Assembly: GCA_021604585.1 (NCBI GenBank)
Contig: BQJG01000047.1
Location: forward strand, 1-28,446
Reading direction: 5' to 3'
DNA: 28,446 nucleotides
Source: Hyphococcus sp.
GTDB lineage: Bacteria; Pseudomonadota; Alphaproteobacteria; Caulobacterales; Parvularculaceae
Shown: in pieces, positions 1 to 8,142 of the stretch
How the letters are laid out: each line of letters begins with the position of its first letter
Numbering within the stretch: the stretch's first letter is position 1
Notes under the pieces: generated by a model
The model's database searches: none
What the model saw: the letters and a program-made list of their open reading frames with translations, nothing else
What the model was told of the DNA's origin: nothing
Program-made: the position numbers and the translations under genes

Positions 1-327
1 TTAAGAATCCAGCTTCGCTGTAATCTCATTCACGCGCTTGGCCGCAGCATCGACCGCGCGGCTGGCGCCGCCCATGGTTTCGTCATCGAGCTTGTCACCG
101 GCGCCCTCCAATTCTTCGGCGCGGTCTTTGGCTTCGAACAATTCATCGCAAATGGTCAGCGCAGCGAGCAGCATGAGTCGCGCCTCGCCGACTTGAGAGA
201 GATCGGCGGCCATCGCTGACACGCGCTTGTCGAGAAATGCCGCGAGCTTTTGCAGGCGTTCCTGCTGGCCTTCTTCGCATGTGACGCGGTATTCGCGGGA
301 ATTCACCTTGATATCGACCTGAGTCAT
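1..327 (-). CDS. zapA: Cell division protein ZapA
   Basis: A 108-residue protein with the ZapA pattern: an N-terminal beta segment (VDIKVNSREYRV), the GQQERLQKLAAFLDKRV helix start, a long helix carrying ARLMLLAALTICDEL, and a C-terminal coiled-coil region. ZapA is known to bind FtsZ in the cytoplasm and cross-link its protofilaments in the Z-ring. The length is normal for alphaproteobacteria. The start codon (325-327) overlaps the stop of the upstream DUF4164 gene in an ATGA arrangement, so the two are almost certainly co-translated. The stop codon is the first three bases of the window, so whatever follows (often 6S RNA in this lineage) is not visible. Confidence 0.93.
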   Translation of the reverse strand: MTQVDIKVNSREYRVTCEEGQQERLQKLAAFLDKRVSAMAADLSQVGEARLMLLAALTICDELFEAKDRAEELEGAGDKLDDETMGGASRAVDAAAKRVNEITAKLDS

Positions 328-563
328 TCAGCTGCCTCTTTTTTCTGATCGTCGTCAGCGAGGATCGCCTTCAAATCGCTGATTGCGGCGGCGACCCCGC
401 GGCTGGCGTTATCTGTCTGCTTGCGCGCCGCCTGCGCCTGACGCCGGGCAGCGGCGACGGCTTCTTCGCTTGCGGACGCATCGTCCAAGCGTGCATCAAG
501 CCGTGATTCGAGGGTTTCAATGGCTTCGGCCAGATTGCGAACCGCTTTTTCGAGCACTGTCAT
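324..563 (-). CDS. DUF4164 family coiled-coil protein
   Basis: A 79-residue, Ala/Arg/Glu-rich, almost entirely helical protein (MTVLEKAVRNLAEAIETLES at the start) with heptad-like spacing, typical of the DUF4164 proteins encoded just upstream of zapA in alphaproteobacteria. No signal peptide or membrane segment is visible. Its four-base overlap with zapA suggests translational coupling. A role beside ZapA at the division site is an inference from context only; no biochemical function can be read from the sequence. It is divergent from tkt across a 168-bp gap that must hold both promoters, although I see no convincing -35/-10 pair there. Confidence 0.82.
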   Translation of the reverse strand: MTVLEKAVRNLAEAIETLESRLDARLDDASASEEAVAAARRQAQAARKQTDNASRGVAAAISDLKAILADDDQKKEAAE

Positions 564-731
564 AAGAATCTCTCGTTTTTCTAATAGCGATTTTCAACGC
601 CGACAGCGTCAATTTGGCCCCCGGCGCCGATTCTGTCCAGCCATCGCCGCCCGAGCCTTGACCCTTGCAGTAGGGCGAGGCAAGAAGCGCCAATATATTC
701 CGTATTTTCGCATGAACTGGGGGTTTCCCGC

Positions 732-2717
732 ATGACCGGCGCCGGCCCAAAGCGGGCTGATTTTCCACAGATGGCGAATGCGATCCGCGCGCTGGCGATG
801 GACGCAGTTGAAAAAGCCAATTCCGGCCATCCGGGCATGCCCATGGGCATGGCGGATGTCGCCACCACGCTGTTCAGTGAACATTTGAAATTCGACGCTG
901 CGGCGCCCGACTGGCCAGATCGCGATCGGTTCGTCCTTTCCGCTGGTCATGGCTCCATGCTGATCTATTCGCTCGGGTTTCTGCTCGGCTATGCGGGCAT
1001 GACGCTCGACGAGATTAAGAATTTCCGTCAGCTCGGCGCAAAGACGGCGGGTCATCCCGAATATGGCCACGCGCCGGCGGTGGAGACCACGACCGGCCCG
1101 CTAGGGCAGGGCCTCGGCAATGCGGTCGGCATGGCGCTGGCGGAAGCGCATCTGAACGCCCGCTTCGGCGATGATGTGGTCGATCATTACACCTATGTGA
1201 TCGCTGGCGATGGCTGCCTGATGGAAGGGATCAGTCAGGAAGCGATCTCGCTCGCTGGGCACTTAAAGCTCCGTAAGCTGATTGTTCTCTGGGATGACAA
1301 CAACATCTCTATTGACGGCCCCATCTCGCTTTCAGACTCCACCGATCAGCTCGCGCGCTTTGCGGCGAGCGGTTGGGCGACGTGTCGTGTGGACGGCCAC
1401 GACACCGCGGCGGTTTCCGATGCGATTGATCAGGCCAAATCCTCAGACAAGCCGACGCTGATCGCCTGCCGCACGGTTATCGGTCACGGCGCGCCGAAAA
1501 AAGCCGGCACTGCGTCGGCCCACGGCTCACCGCTTGGCGATGAAGAAATCGCCGGCGCCAGAAAGGCGCTCGACTGGCCGTATGCGCCGTTCCAAATTCC
1601 AGCGAGCATTCTCGATCAGTGGCGCGCCGTCGGCGCGCAGGGAAAAGAAACCCGCGCGGCGTGGGACAAACGCGTCTCCGCCAGCGCCCATTGCGAAGCC
1701 TTCAAAACGGCGATGTCGGGCGATTATGCCGGCGCGCTGACCAAGGCGATGGCGGTTTACAAGAAAAGCCTAATCGATGCGCCGCAAAAAGTTGCAACGC
1801 GCAAAGCATCGGAAATGGCGCTTGGCGTCGTCAACGATATCATCAAAGAAACGATTGGCGGCTCCGCGGACTTGACCGGCTCCAACAACACGAAAACCAA
1901 GAACATCGATATTCTGTCTGCGGAGAATTACGCCGGGCGTTACGTCCATTACGGCATTCGCGAACATGGCATGGCCGCCGCCATGAACGGCATGGCGCTG
2001 CATGGCGGCGTTGTTCCTTACGGCGGCGCGTTTATGGTCTTCACCGACTATTGTCGCCCATCGATCCGCCTGTCTGCATTGATGGGCGTGCGCACCGTCT
2101 ATGTGATGACCCATGATTCTATCGGCCTGGGTGAAGACGGCCCGACGCATCAGCCGGTAGAGCATCTGGCCGCGTTGCGCGCCATTCCGAATTTGAATGT
2201 CTATCGTCCGTGCGACACGGTGGAGACGGCCGAGTGCTGGGAAATGGCGCTGAAAACCATCGCTACGCCCTCTGTCATTACGCTGACGCGGCAGGGACTT
2301 GAGCAGGCGCGCCTGACGCAATCCGACGAGAATCTTTCGGCGCGGGGCGCCTATATTGTCGCCGGCAAGAATGCCCATGACGTCACGCTCGTCGCGTCCG
2401 GTTCGGAAGTGTCGCTGGCGCTGAAAGCGCGCGATATTCTGGCCAAAGACGGCGTCAACGCACGCGTCGTTTCTGCACCGTGCTTTGAGCTTTTCGCCAT
2501 GCAGCCGGACAGCTATCGCAAGGATGTGATGGGCAAAGCGCCGCGGGTTGGCGTAGAAGCTGCGATACGGCAGGGTTGGGATTTATTCCTGCGCCGCAAG
2601 GACGGCTTTGTCGGCATGGCCGGATTTGGCGCGTCTGCGCCGGCCGGCGATCTCTTTGAACATTTCGGCATTACAGCGGCGGCGGTTGCCGCTGAAGCAA
2701 AACGGTTAATCGGTTAG
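732..2717 (+). CDS. tkt: Transketolase
   Basis: A 661-residue, full-length transketolase. It transfers two-carbon ketol units between sugar phosphates using thiamine diphosphate and links glycolysis to the pentose-phosphate pathway. Visible hallmarks are SGHPGMPMG near residues 31-39, the ThDP/Mg motif GDG at 159-161 followed by the NN of DDNNISIDG, the GSADLTGSN segment opening the pyrimidine domain, and EDGPTHQPVEHLAALR. The start is supported by a GGGGG run about eight bases upstream. It is the first gene of a cluster with gap, pgk and fda, and the stop lies only 13 bases before gap. The gene set serves glycolysis/gluconeogenesis; nothing here (no RuBisCO or phosphoribulokinase) shows a Calvin cycle. 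Confidence 0.97.
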   Translation: MTGAGPKRADFPQMANAIRALAMDAVEKANSGHPGMPMGMADVATTLFSEHLKFDAAAPDWPDRDRFVLSAGHGSMLIYSLGFLLGYAGMTLDEIKNFRQLGAKTAGHPEYGHAPAVETTTGPLGQGLGNAVGMALAEAHLNARFGDDVVDHYTYVIAGDGCLMEGISQEAISLAGHLKLRKLIVLWDDNNISIDGPISLSDSTDQLARFAASGWATCRVDGHDTAAVSDAIDQAKSSDKPTLIACRTVIGHGAPKKAGTASAHGSPLGDEEIAGARKALDWPYAPFQIPASILDQWRAVGAQGKETRAAWDKRVSASAHCEAFKTAMSGDYAGALTKAMAVYKKSLIDAPQKVATRKASEMALGVVNDIIKETIGGSADLTGSNNTKTKNIDILSAENYAGRYVHYGIREHGMAAAMNGMALHGGVVPYGGAFMVFTDYCRPSIRLSALMGVRTVYVMTHDSIGLGEDGPTHQPVEHLAALRAIPNLNVYRPCDTVETAECWEMALKTIATPSVITLTRQGLEQARLTQSDENLSARGAYIVAGKNAHDVTLVASGSEVSLALKARDILAKDGVNARVVSAPCFELFAMQPDSYRKDVMGKAPRVGVEAAIRQGWDLFLRRKDGFVGMAGFGASAPAGDLFEHFGITAAAVAAEAKRLIG

Positions 2718-2721
2718 GAGG
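2716..2721 (+). promoter_or_regulatory. Strong Shine-Dalgarno site for gap, overlapping the tkt stop
   Basis: AGGAGG, a full consensus ribosome binding site, starts inside the tkt TAG stop codon and sits nine bases before the gap ATG. It fixes the gap start. It also implies that gap is translated more strongly than its neighbours, whose sites are weaker. Confidence 0.8.
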
Positions 2722-2730
2722 ACTCCCAAG

Positions 2731-3738
2731 ATGGCGCTCAAGATTGCAATTAACGGCTTTGGACGGATCGGGCGCCTGGCGCTTCGTTCCATCGTCGAGA
2801 CCGGGCGCAAGGGCATTGATATTGTCGCGATCAATGATCTCGGGCCGGTCGAAACCAATGCGCATCTGGTTCAATATGATTCTGTGCACGGACGTTTCCC
2901 GCACGAAGTGAAAGTCCGCAACGACACCATCGATGTCGGTCTCGGACCGATCAAAGTGCTGGCTGAGCGCGATCCCGCCAATCTCCCCTGGGGCGAAATG
3001 GGCGTCGACATCGTTTATGAATGCACCGGGCTTTTTACCGCGCGTGAAAAAGCGGCTTTGCATCTCGAAGCGGGCGCGAAACGGGTGTTGATTTCCGCAC
3101 CGGGCGCGGGGGCCGACAAAACAATCGTGTTCGGGGTCAATCACGGCACGCTGACGGGCGGCGACACGGTTGTGTCTAACGCGTCTTGCACCACCAACTG
3201 CCTCTCGCCGGTTGTTAAGGTGCTGAACGATGCGATCGGCATTGAGCGCGGTTATATGACGACGATCCACTCCTATACGGGCGATCAGCCGACGCTCGAT
3301 ACGATGCACAAGGATCTTTACCGCGCGCGCGCGGCGGCGATGAACATGATCCCGACCTCAACCGGCGCTGCAAAGGCCGTTGGCCTTGTCTTGCCGGATA
3401 TGAATGGCAAGCTCGCCGGCTCGTCGATCCGCGTGCCGACCGCAAACGTTTCCTGCGTCGATTTTGTTTTCACGCCGAAACGCGACACCACTGCGGAAGA
3501 GGTGAATAACGCCATCATCGAAGCATCGAACGGCAAGCTGCGCGGCATTCTCGGCTTCACTGACAAGCCGCTGGTTTCGTCAGACTTTAATCACGATTCG
3601 CACTCGTCGATCTTTGCACTCGATCAAACGCATCTGCTCGAAGGCAAGCTCGTGCGCATTCTCACCTGGTATGACAATGAGTGGGGTTTCTCCACGCGCA
3701 TGACCGACACCGCGCTCGAAATGGCGCGCCACCTTTAG
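2731..3738 (+). CDS. gap: Glyceraldehyde-3-phosphate dehydrogenase, type I
   Basis: A 335-residue GAPDH that oxidises glyceraldehyde-3-phosphate to 1,3-bisphosphoglycerate. The Rossmann motif INGFGRIGR is at residues 7-15. The IND motif around residue 36 (aspartate after the second strand) is known to favour NAD over NADP. The catalytic cysteine is C153 in SNASCTTNC, with the partner histidine in TIHSYTGDQ, and WYDNEWGFS lies near the C-terminus. It is the second gene of the tkt-gap-pgk-fda cluster, with a very strong ribosome binding site and nine bases to pgk. Its product is the substrate of the next enzyme, so gene order follows pathway order. Confidence 0.97.
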   Translation: MALKIAINGFGRIGRLALRSIVETGRKGIDIVAINDLGPVETNAHLVQYDSVHGRFPHEVKVRNDTIDVGLGPIKVLAERDPANLPWGEMGVDIVYECTGLFTAREKAALHLEAGAKRVLISAPGAGADKTIVFGVNHGTLTGGDTVVSNASCTTNCLSPVVKVLNDAIGIERGYMTTIHSYTGDQPTLDTMHKDLYRARAAAMNMIPTSTGAAKAVGLVLPDMNGKLAGSSIRVPTANVSCVDFVFTPKRDTTAEEVNNAIIEASNGKLRGILGFTDKPLVSSDFNHDSHSSIFALDQTHLLEGKLVRILTWYDNEWGFSTRMTDTALEMARHL

Positions 3739-3747
3739 GCGGAACGA

Positions 3748-4941
3748 ATGGCGAGTTATCGCACAATTGACGATCTGGATGTCGCCGGAAAGCGCGTGCT
3801 CGTGCGCGTTGATTTCAACGTGCCGATGAAGGACGGCGCCGTGACGGACGCCACCCGCATTGAGCGCGCCTTGCCGACCATCAAGGAGCTGTCGAAAAAG
3901 GGCGCCAAGGTTTTGCTGCTGTCGCATTTCGGGCGCCCCAAAGGCAAAGCTGACCCGGAAATGTCGTTGAAACCACTCGCCAAAGCGCTCGAGAAATTTC
4001 TCGGCGGGCCGGTGGAGTTTGCCGAAGATTGCATCGGCGATGAAGCGAAGAAAACCGTCAAGCGGATGCTCGATGGCGATGTGGCGGTGCTGGAAAATAC
4101 GCGCTTCCATGCGGGCGAAGAAGCGAACGATCCGGAATTTGCAAAGGCGCTCAGTGAAAATGGCGATCTTTACGTCAATGACGCGTTTTCCGCCGCGCAT
4201 CGCGCGCACGCATCAACTGAAGGCGTGGCGCATTTGCTGCCGTCGGCGGCGGGGCGCGCCATGGAACGCGAACTTGATTATTTGAAGGCAGCCCTGTCCG
4301 AACCCGTCCGTCCACTGATGGCCGTGGTCGGCGGCGCCAAAGTCTCGACCAAAATTGAACTCTTGCTTAACCTGGTCGGCAAGGCTGACATCCTTGCGGT
4401 CGGCGGCGGTATGGCGAACACGTTTTTGTTTGCGAAAGGCGTCGGCGTCGGCAAATCGCTTTGCGAGCCGGATCTTGCTGATCTGGCGCGAGACATCATG
4501 ACCCAGGCGCAAGCCAAAGGCTGTGAGATCATCCTGCCGGTGGATGCGGTCGTCGCAAAAGAATTCAAGGAAGGTGCGGACCGCGAAGTGGTTGCTGCGG
4601 ATGCGGTGGCGGCCGACGATATGATACTCGATCTCGGCCCCGACACGGTCAATCTCATCGCGGAAAAAATCGAGGCTGCAAAAACGCTGGTCTGGAACGG
4701 CCCGCTTGGCGCGTTTGAAATCAAACCGTTCGATACGGCGACGGTTGAGGCGGCGCGATATGCAGCCAAGCGCGTGAAAGACGCAGACCTTGTTGCGGTG
4801 GCTGGCGGCGGCGATACGGTCGCCGCTCTGGCGCATGCCGGCGTTGAGGATGATTTCACCTATGTCTCGACGGCGGGCGGCGCCTTTCTCGAATGGCTGG
4901 AAGGAAAAACCCTGCCGGGCGTTAAAGCGCTGGAACACTAG
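3748..4941 (+). CDS. pgk: Phosphoglycerate kinase
   Basis: A 397-residue monomeric kinase that moves the acyl phosphate of 1,3-bisphosphoglycerate to ADP. Recognised by RVDFNVPMKDG near residues 20-30, the substrate loop HFGRPKG, DAFSAAHRAHAS in the N-domain, and the nucleotide-binding C-domain motifs VVGGAKVSTK, WNGPLGAFE and AVAGGGDTVAAL. Length is normal. It starts nine bases after the gap stop with an AGGCGG-like site, so it is part of the same transcript. No anomalies seen. Confidence 0.97.
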   Translation: MASYRTIDDLDVAGKRVLVRVDFNVPMKDGAVTDATRIERALPTIKELSKKGAKVLLLSHFGRPKGKADPEMSLKPLAKALEKFLGGPVEFAEDCIGDEAKKTVKRMLDGDVAVLENTRFHAGEEANDPEFAKALSENGDLYVNDAFSAAHRAHASTEGVAHLLPSAAGRAMERELDYLKAALSEPVRPLMAVVGGAKVSTKIELLLNLVGKADILAVGGGMANTFLFAKGVGVGKSLCEPDLADLARDIMTQAQAKGCEIILPVDAVVAKEFKEGADREVVAADAVAADDMILDLGPDTVNLIAEKIEAAKTLVWNGPLGAFEIKPFDTATVEAARYAAKRVKDADLVAVAGGGDTVAALAHAGVEDDFTYVSTAGGAFLEWLEGKTLPGVKALEH

Positions 4942-4983
4942 CTGACCGTAGTGCGGCTCAATTACGACACTCTGGAGAATATG

Positions 4984-5874
4984 ATGTCACATGCAAAAAT
5001 GGCTGAACAGGCCGCACACAAGGACGGCTTTATCGCTGCGCTCGATCAGTCAGGCGGATCAACGCCGAAAGCGCTGAAACTTTACGGCGTTGATGAAAGC
5101 CAGTGGTCGAATGACGAAGAGATGTTCGGCCTGATCCATGATATGCGCGCACGGATTATCAAATCGCCCGCCTTCACCGGCGACAAGGTCATGGGCGCCA
5201 TTCTTTTTGAACGCACCATGGATGGCGACATCGATGGCGTGCCCACGGCGCAATATCTTTGGGAAGAACGCGGCGTGGTTCCGTTCCTTAAAGTCGACAA
5301 GGGCTTGGCGGATGCGAAAGACGGTGTGAAACTGATGAAGCCGATGCCTGACCTTGACGCGCTGTTAGAGCGCGCCGTTAAGAAAGGCGTCTTCGGCACC
5401 AAGATGCGTTCAGTCATCGATGAGGCGAACCCCAAAGGCATCGCTGATATCGTTGCTCAGCAGTTTGAGGTGGGTAATCAGATTCTGGCGCACGGCCTCG
5501 TGCCGATCATTGAGCCAGAGGTGACGATTTCGATCGCCGACAAGGCTGAAGCCGAAGACATCCTGCTCACTGAAATCAAAAAGAACCTGGGCAAAGTCCT
5601 GGCCGGCAAACAGATCATGCTGAAACTGACGCTGCCGGCCAAGGCGAATCTTTACCAGCCATTGATCGACGATCCGCGCGTCATGCGCGTCGTGGCGTTA
5701 TCGGGCGGCTATTCGCGCGATGAGGCGAATGCCAAGCTGGCGCAGAACACGGGCATGATTGCGAGCTTCTCACGAGCGCTTACCGAAGGGCTTTCGGCGA
5801 AACAAAGCGACGCGCAATTCGATGCGAAGCTGGCGGAAGCGATCAACAGCATTTTTGAAGCGTCGCGCAGTTAA
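4984..5874 (+). CDS. Class I fructose-bisphosphate aldolase
   Basis: A 296-residue Schiff-base aldolase that interconverts fructose-1,6-bisphosphate with dihydroxyacetone phosphate and glyceraldehyde-3-phosphate. The N-terminal ALDQSGGSTPKALKLYG, the segment PFLKVDKGLAD, PIIEPEVTI and the Schiff-base lysine near residue 214 (MLKLTLP) identify it as class I, not the metal-dependent class II. The start is chosen at 4984 because GGAG at 4974-4977 is six bases upstream. ATG 4981 and GTG 4951 are also in frame, but the first has a three-base spacer and the second no good site. It is the last gene of the glycolytic cluster and is followed by an intrinsic terminator. Confidence 0.93.
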   Translation: MSHAKMAEQAAHKDGFIAALDQSGGSTPKALKLYGVDESQWSNDEEMFGLIHDMRARIIKSPAFTGDKVMGAILFERTMDGDIDGVPTAQYLWEERGVVPFLKVDKGLADAKDGVKLMKPMPDLDALLERAVKKGVFGTKMRSVIDEANPKGIADIVAQQFEVGNQILAHGLVPIIEPEVTISIADKAEAEDILLTEIKKNLGKVLAGKQIMLKLTLPAKANLYQPLIDDPRVMRVVALSGGYSRDEANAKLAQNTGMIASFSRALTEGLSAKQSDAQFDAKLAEAINSIFEASRS

Positions 5875-5889
5875 CCCGAGCGTGCTCGG

Positions 5890-7122
5890 TTATGCGTTCA
5901 GGACCCCGGCCTCGCGCCGGGGTTTTTTCATGCAGACATCCAGCGTTTCCGTGAAGACGTGACGCTGGGCGTGGCTGCCGCCGATGCGATGAAGGCCGGG
6001 CAGGGCGGTAGACATCTTTTCAAGCGCCGTATCGTGATCATGGCGCAGGAAAGCAACAACGCCTTCGCCGACGGGAAGGCAAATGTCGCTCCACACGCTG
6101 TTCTCGCCGCTCTGTGCCTTCCGGCGCAGCGAGGCAAGGAACAGATCCGCCTCGGAATGTTCGCCGGCACGCGCGAGTGCATAAAGATAATGAATGTCGT
6201 GGAACGGAAAGAGGTGTTCGCCGGCGCGTTTGCGGGCTTGCTCCACAACCGGCGCCCAGCGTTCGCCCACATCGACGCCGCGCATTTCAAGCCGCCACAA
6301 CATCGACACAGCGCCAATCTGTTCCTGCGGAAATTCCGGCCATGCGCCCCAAAGACGTTTGTCGTAAATCGCCAGCGCCTGGTTTTCGCGCCCGAGCGAT
6401 AGTTGAAACAGCGCCGCGTGCCAGTAATTATGGTCGCGAATGAAGACGCCTTTTTTCTCCCAGGTGTGGGCGCAGTGATCGAGCCAGCGCGCGCCTTCGC
6501 GGGCGCGGCCTTCCGTTTCCATCACATGCGCGACAGCGTGATGCGCCCAGGCGTCGTCAATGGCGATTTCCGTGGCGCGCATCCCTTCGTCTTCGGCCTC
6601 GCGCATGCGGTGGTTTTGCTCCAGCGCAAACGCGGTCATGCCGTGCGCATAGGGCGTTTCTTCGTGAACGATCCGCGCGCGTTCGCCGAACCTCAGCAGC
6701 GCTGGCTGATCGCCAAGATTAAACGCGTGATACTGCCCCCATTTGATTGCGCAGAGATCGGCGGGCCAGCGAACCGTCAGTTCATCGAGATGATTGAGCG
6801 CGCGCGTGTAATTCTTGTCGGCCCAGGCGTCGACGGCGGCGCAAAAGAGTTTTTCCCGCGCCGTTCCTTCGTCGCGATGCGCGTGCATTCTATCGAGAAA
6901 AGGTTGTGCGGCGATCCAGCCTTCCGCGCCCTCAAACGCCATATGCAGGGCTGCGGCGTGCGCGTTCAGCAAAGGCGAGCCCGGGTTAGTATCGGCGACA
7001 TCGAATAATGTTCTGAGTTCTGCGCCATAGCTCAGGAACTCATTCACATAATGGTCGTAGCCATTGGCGGACTGGCTGCACGCGCCTGTAATGGGCAATC
7101 CAAAGCGATCGGATACTGACAT
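5890..7122 (-). CDS. Tetratricopeptide repeat protein of the TTC38 family
   Basis: A 410-residue soluble protein with no signal peptide or membrane helices. The opening (RFGLPITGACSQSANGYDHYVNEF) and the all-helical, Ala/Trp/His-rich body match the TTC38 family, a TPR-type alpha-alpha solenoid found in both eukaryotes and bacteria. Several helix pairs look like degenerate TPR units, for example KLFCAAVDAWADKNYTRALN and FALEQNHRMREAEDEGMRA. No catalytic residues can be assigned and the cellular role is unknown; solenoids usually bind partner proteins. The start has AAGG seven bases upstream. The 3' end overlaps the fda operon terminator on the other strand. It appears to be monocistronic. Confidence 0.85.
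   Translation of the reverse strand: MSVSDRFGLPITGACSQSANGYDHYVNEFLSYGAELRTLFDVADTNPGSPLLNAHAAALHMAFEGAEGWIAAQPFLDRMHAHRDEGTAREKLFCAAVDAWADKNYTRALNHLDELTVRWPADLCAIKWGQYHAFNLGDQPALLRFGERARIVHEETPYAHGMTAFALEQNHRMREAEDEGMRATEIAIDDAWAHHAVAHVMETEGRAREGARWLDHCAHTWEKKGVFIRDHNYWHAALFQLSLGRENQALAIYDKRLWGAWPEFPQEQIGAVSMLWRLEMRGVDVGERWAPVVEQARKRAGEHLFPFHDIHYLYALARAGEHSEADLFLASLRRKAQSGENSVWSDICLPVGEGVVAFLRHDHDTALEKMSTALPGLHRIGGSHAQRHVFTETLDVCMKKPRREAGVLNA
5904..5928 (+). terminator. Intrinsic terminator of the tkt-gap-pgk-fda operon
   Basis: A perfect 7-bp stem (CCCCGGC / GCCGGGG) with a five-base loop is followed by six T residues. It is directional for the plus strand. It lies inside the last codons of the convergent TTC38-like gene, so those bases serve as coding sequence on one strand and as a terminator on the other. 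Confidence 0.88.
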
Positions 7123-7187
7123 CGGGAGACCTTAGTCGGCGGCGCGAGAGGCCGCAATTCGCAAATGGTCACAGGCGATCACAAAAC

Positions 7188-7218
7188 AAAAAACCCCGCC
7201 AGATTGGCGGGGTTTTTT
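7188..7218 (-). terminator. Intrinsic terminator of the Bax inhibitor-1 family gene
   Basis: A perfect stem CCCCGCC / GGCGGGG with a five-base loop is flanked by six A on one side and six T on the other, so it can act in both directions. The relevant transcript is the minus-strand gene whose stop is at 7240; the hairpin begins about 20 bases beyond it. It also shields the promoter region of the TTC38-like gene from read-through. Confidence 0.88.
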
Positions 7219-7239
7219 CAGTTTCGGCCGCGGCTCACG

Positions 7240-7968
7240 CTAGTCGCGCATGATGCCGAGAATGTTCAGGATGTGAATAAACAGCGTGACGAAAGAGCCG
7301 TAGAGCATGAACGCGCCAAAGATCGCTGCGCGGTCATTCATGGCGCTGCCTTCGCGATACATGGATTTGATCACCTGCGTTTCGTAAGCGGTTACGCCAG
7401 CGATCAACAAGATCACGACCGAAGAGGTCAGCAGGCTTCCCATCGTGCTATGGAAAAACAACGCATTCAGGACCATTGCGACGATAACGGCGATCAAACC
7501 CGCGCCAAGAATTGGCGCCCAGCCGGTGAGGTCTTTCTTGGTGGTGTAGCCCCAAAGACTAAGGCCGCCAAAAACCGACGCGGCCATAAAGAATGCGCGA
7601 TAGATATCCTGTGCGGCGCCAGCTTGTTGCGTGATATACAGCATCGGCGCGATCATCACGCCCCAGAGGGCTGCGTAAGCCCAGAACATTCCGTGTGCGG
7701 CGATCTTGGAGCCGTTCATCATCACTTTTGGTGCAAACCAGCCCATGCCGAGAATACCGGCGAAGCCGACCCACATTAACGGGCCGCCGAGGAACATCCG
7801 TATGATTGCTTCGTTGCTCGCAACGTACATGGAAAACAGGCCGGTCGCCGCAACGCCGAGCGCCATATAGTTATAAACGCCGAGCATGTACTGGCGCAGG
7901 CCTTGGTCGATGGCGACGCCGCCTGTCTGGGCGACCGATCCGCCAAATTGTCTGCGTGGTTCGTTCAT
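7240..7968 (-). CDS. Bax inhibitor-1 (BI-1/YccA) family membrane protein
   Basis: A 242-residue inner-membrane protein with about seven hydrophobic helices. It matches the bacterial BI-1/TMBIM family: an N-terminal cytosolic tail, QGLRQYMLGVYNYMALGVAATG at the first helix, WVGFAGILGMGWF, VFGGLSLWGYTTKKDLTGWAPI, and the C-terminal LFIHILNILGIMRD. Family members include calcium-leak channels and binders of the FtsH protease; the activity of this one cannot be told from sequence. The start at 7968 (MNEPRRQFGG) is preferred because an AAGGA site lies about ten bases upstream and the added N-terminus of the longer frame from 8061 looks non-coding. It is monocistronic with its own terminator. Confidence 0.92.
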   Translation of the reverse strand: MNEPRRQFGGSVAQTGGVAIDQGLRQYMLGVYNYMALGVAATGLFSMYVASNEAIIRMFLGGPLMWVGFAGILGMGWFAPKVMMNGSKIAAHGMFWAYAALWGVMIAPMLYITQQAGAAQDIYRAFFMAASVFGGLSLWGYTTKKDLTGWAPILGAGLIAVIVAMVLNALFFHSTMGSLLTSSVVILLIAGVTAYETQVIKSMYREGSAMNDRAAIFGAFMLYGSFVTLFIHILNILGIMRD

Positions 7969-8142
7969 GTGACGCGAGTCCTTTCCAAATCTCCCAAGCG
8001 CCCGCTTATTCGCCGGACGCTCATCAGCCGCTAATATCGTGAGGGCAGCGCCCCGGATCAAGGGGAATCGGGGGTGATTTGGGCCGAAATCGGCAAAAAT
8101 CGGCCCCGGAAGACGCCTCGAAAAGCGTTAATTTTAAATGGT

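Noticed and set aside
564..731. Promoter for tkt (TTGACC at 658, TATATT at 694)
   Set aside because: The two motifs are 30 bp apart and no other pair with suitable spacing is convincing.
4213..4938. 241-codon minus-strand frame
   Set aside because: It is a shadow of pgk, with codon usage explained by the sense gene.
6403..7008. 201-codon plus-strand frame
   Set aside because: It is fully antisense to the TTC38-like gene and has no recognisable protein character.
7165..7779. 204-codon plus-strand frame
   Set aside because: It starts before a strong terminator hairpin and runs antisense through the BI-1 family gene.
8081..8107. Inverted repeat GGGCCGA / TCGGCCC after the rsmB gene as a terminator
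   Set aside because: No T tract follows it in either useful direction. It may be a weak structure only.
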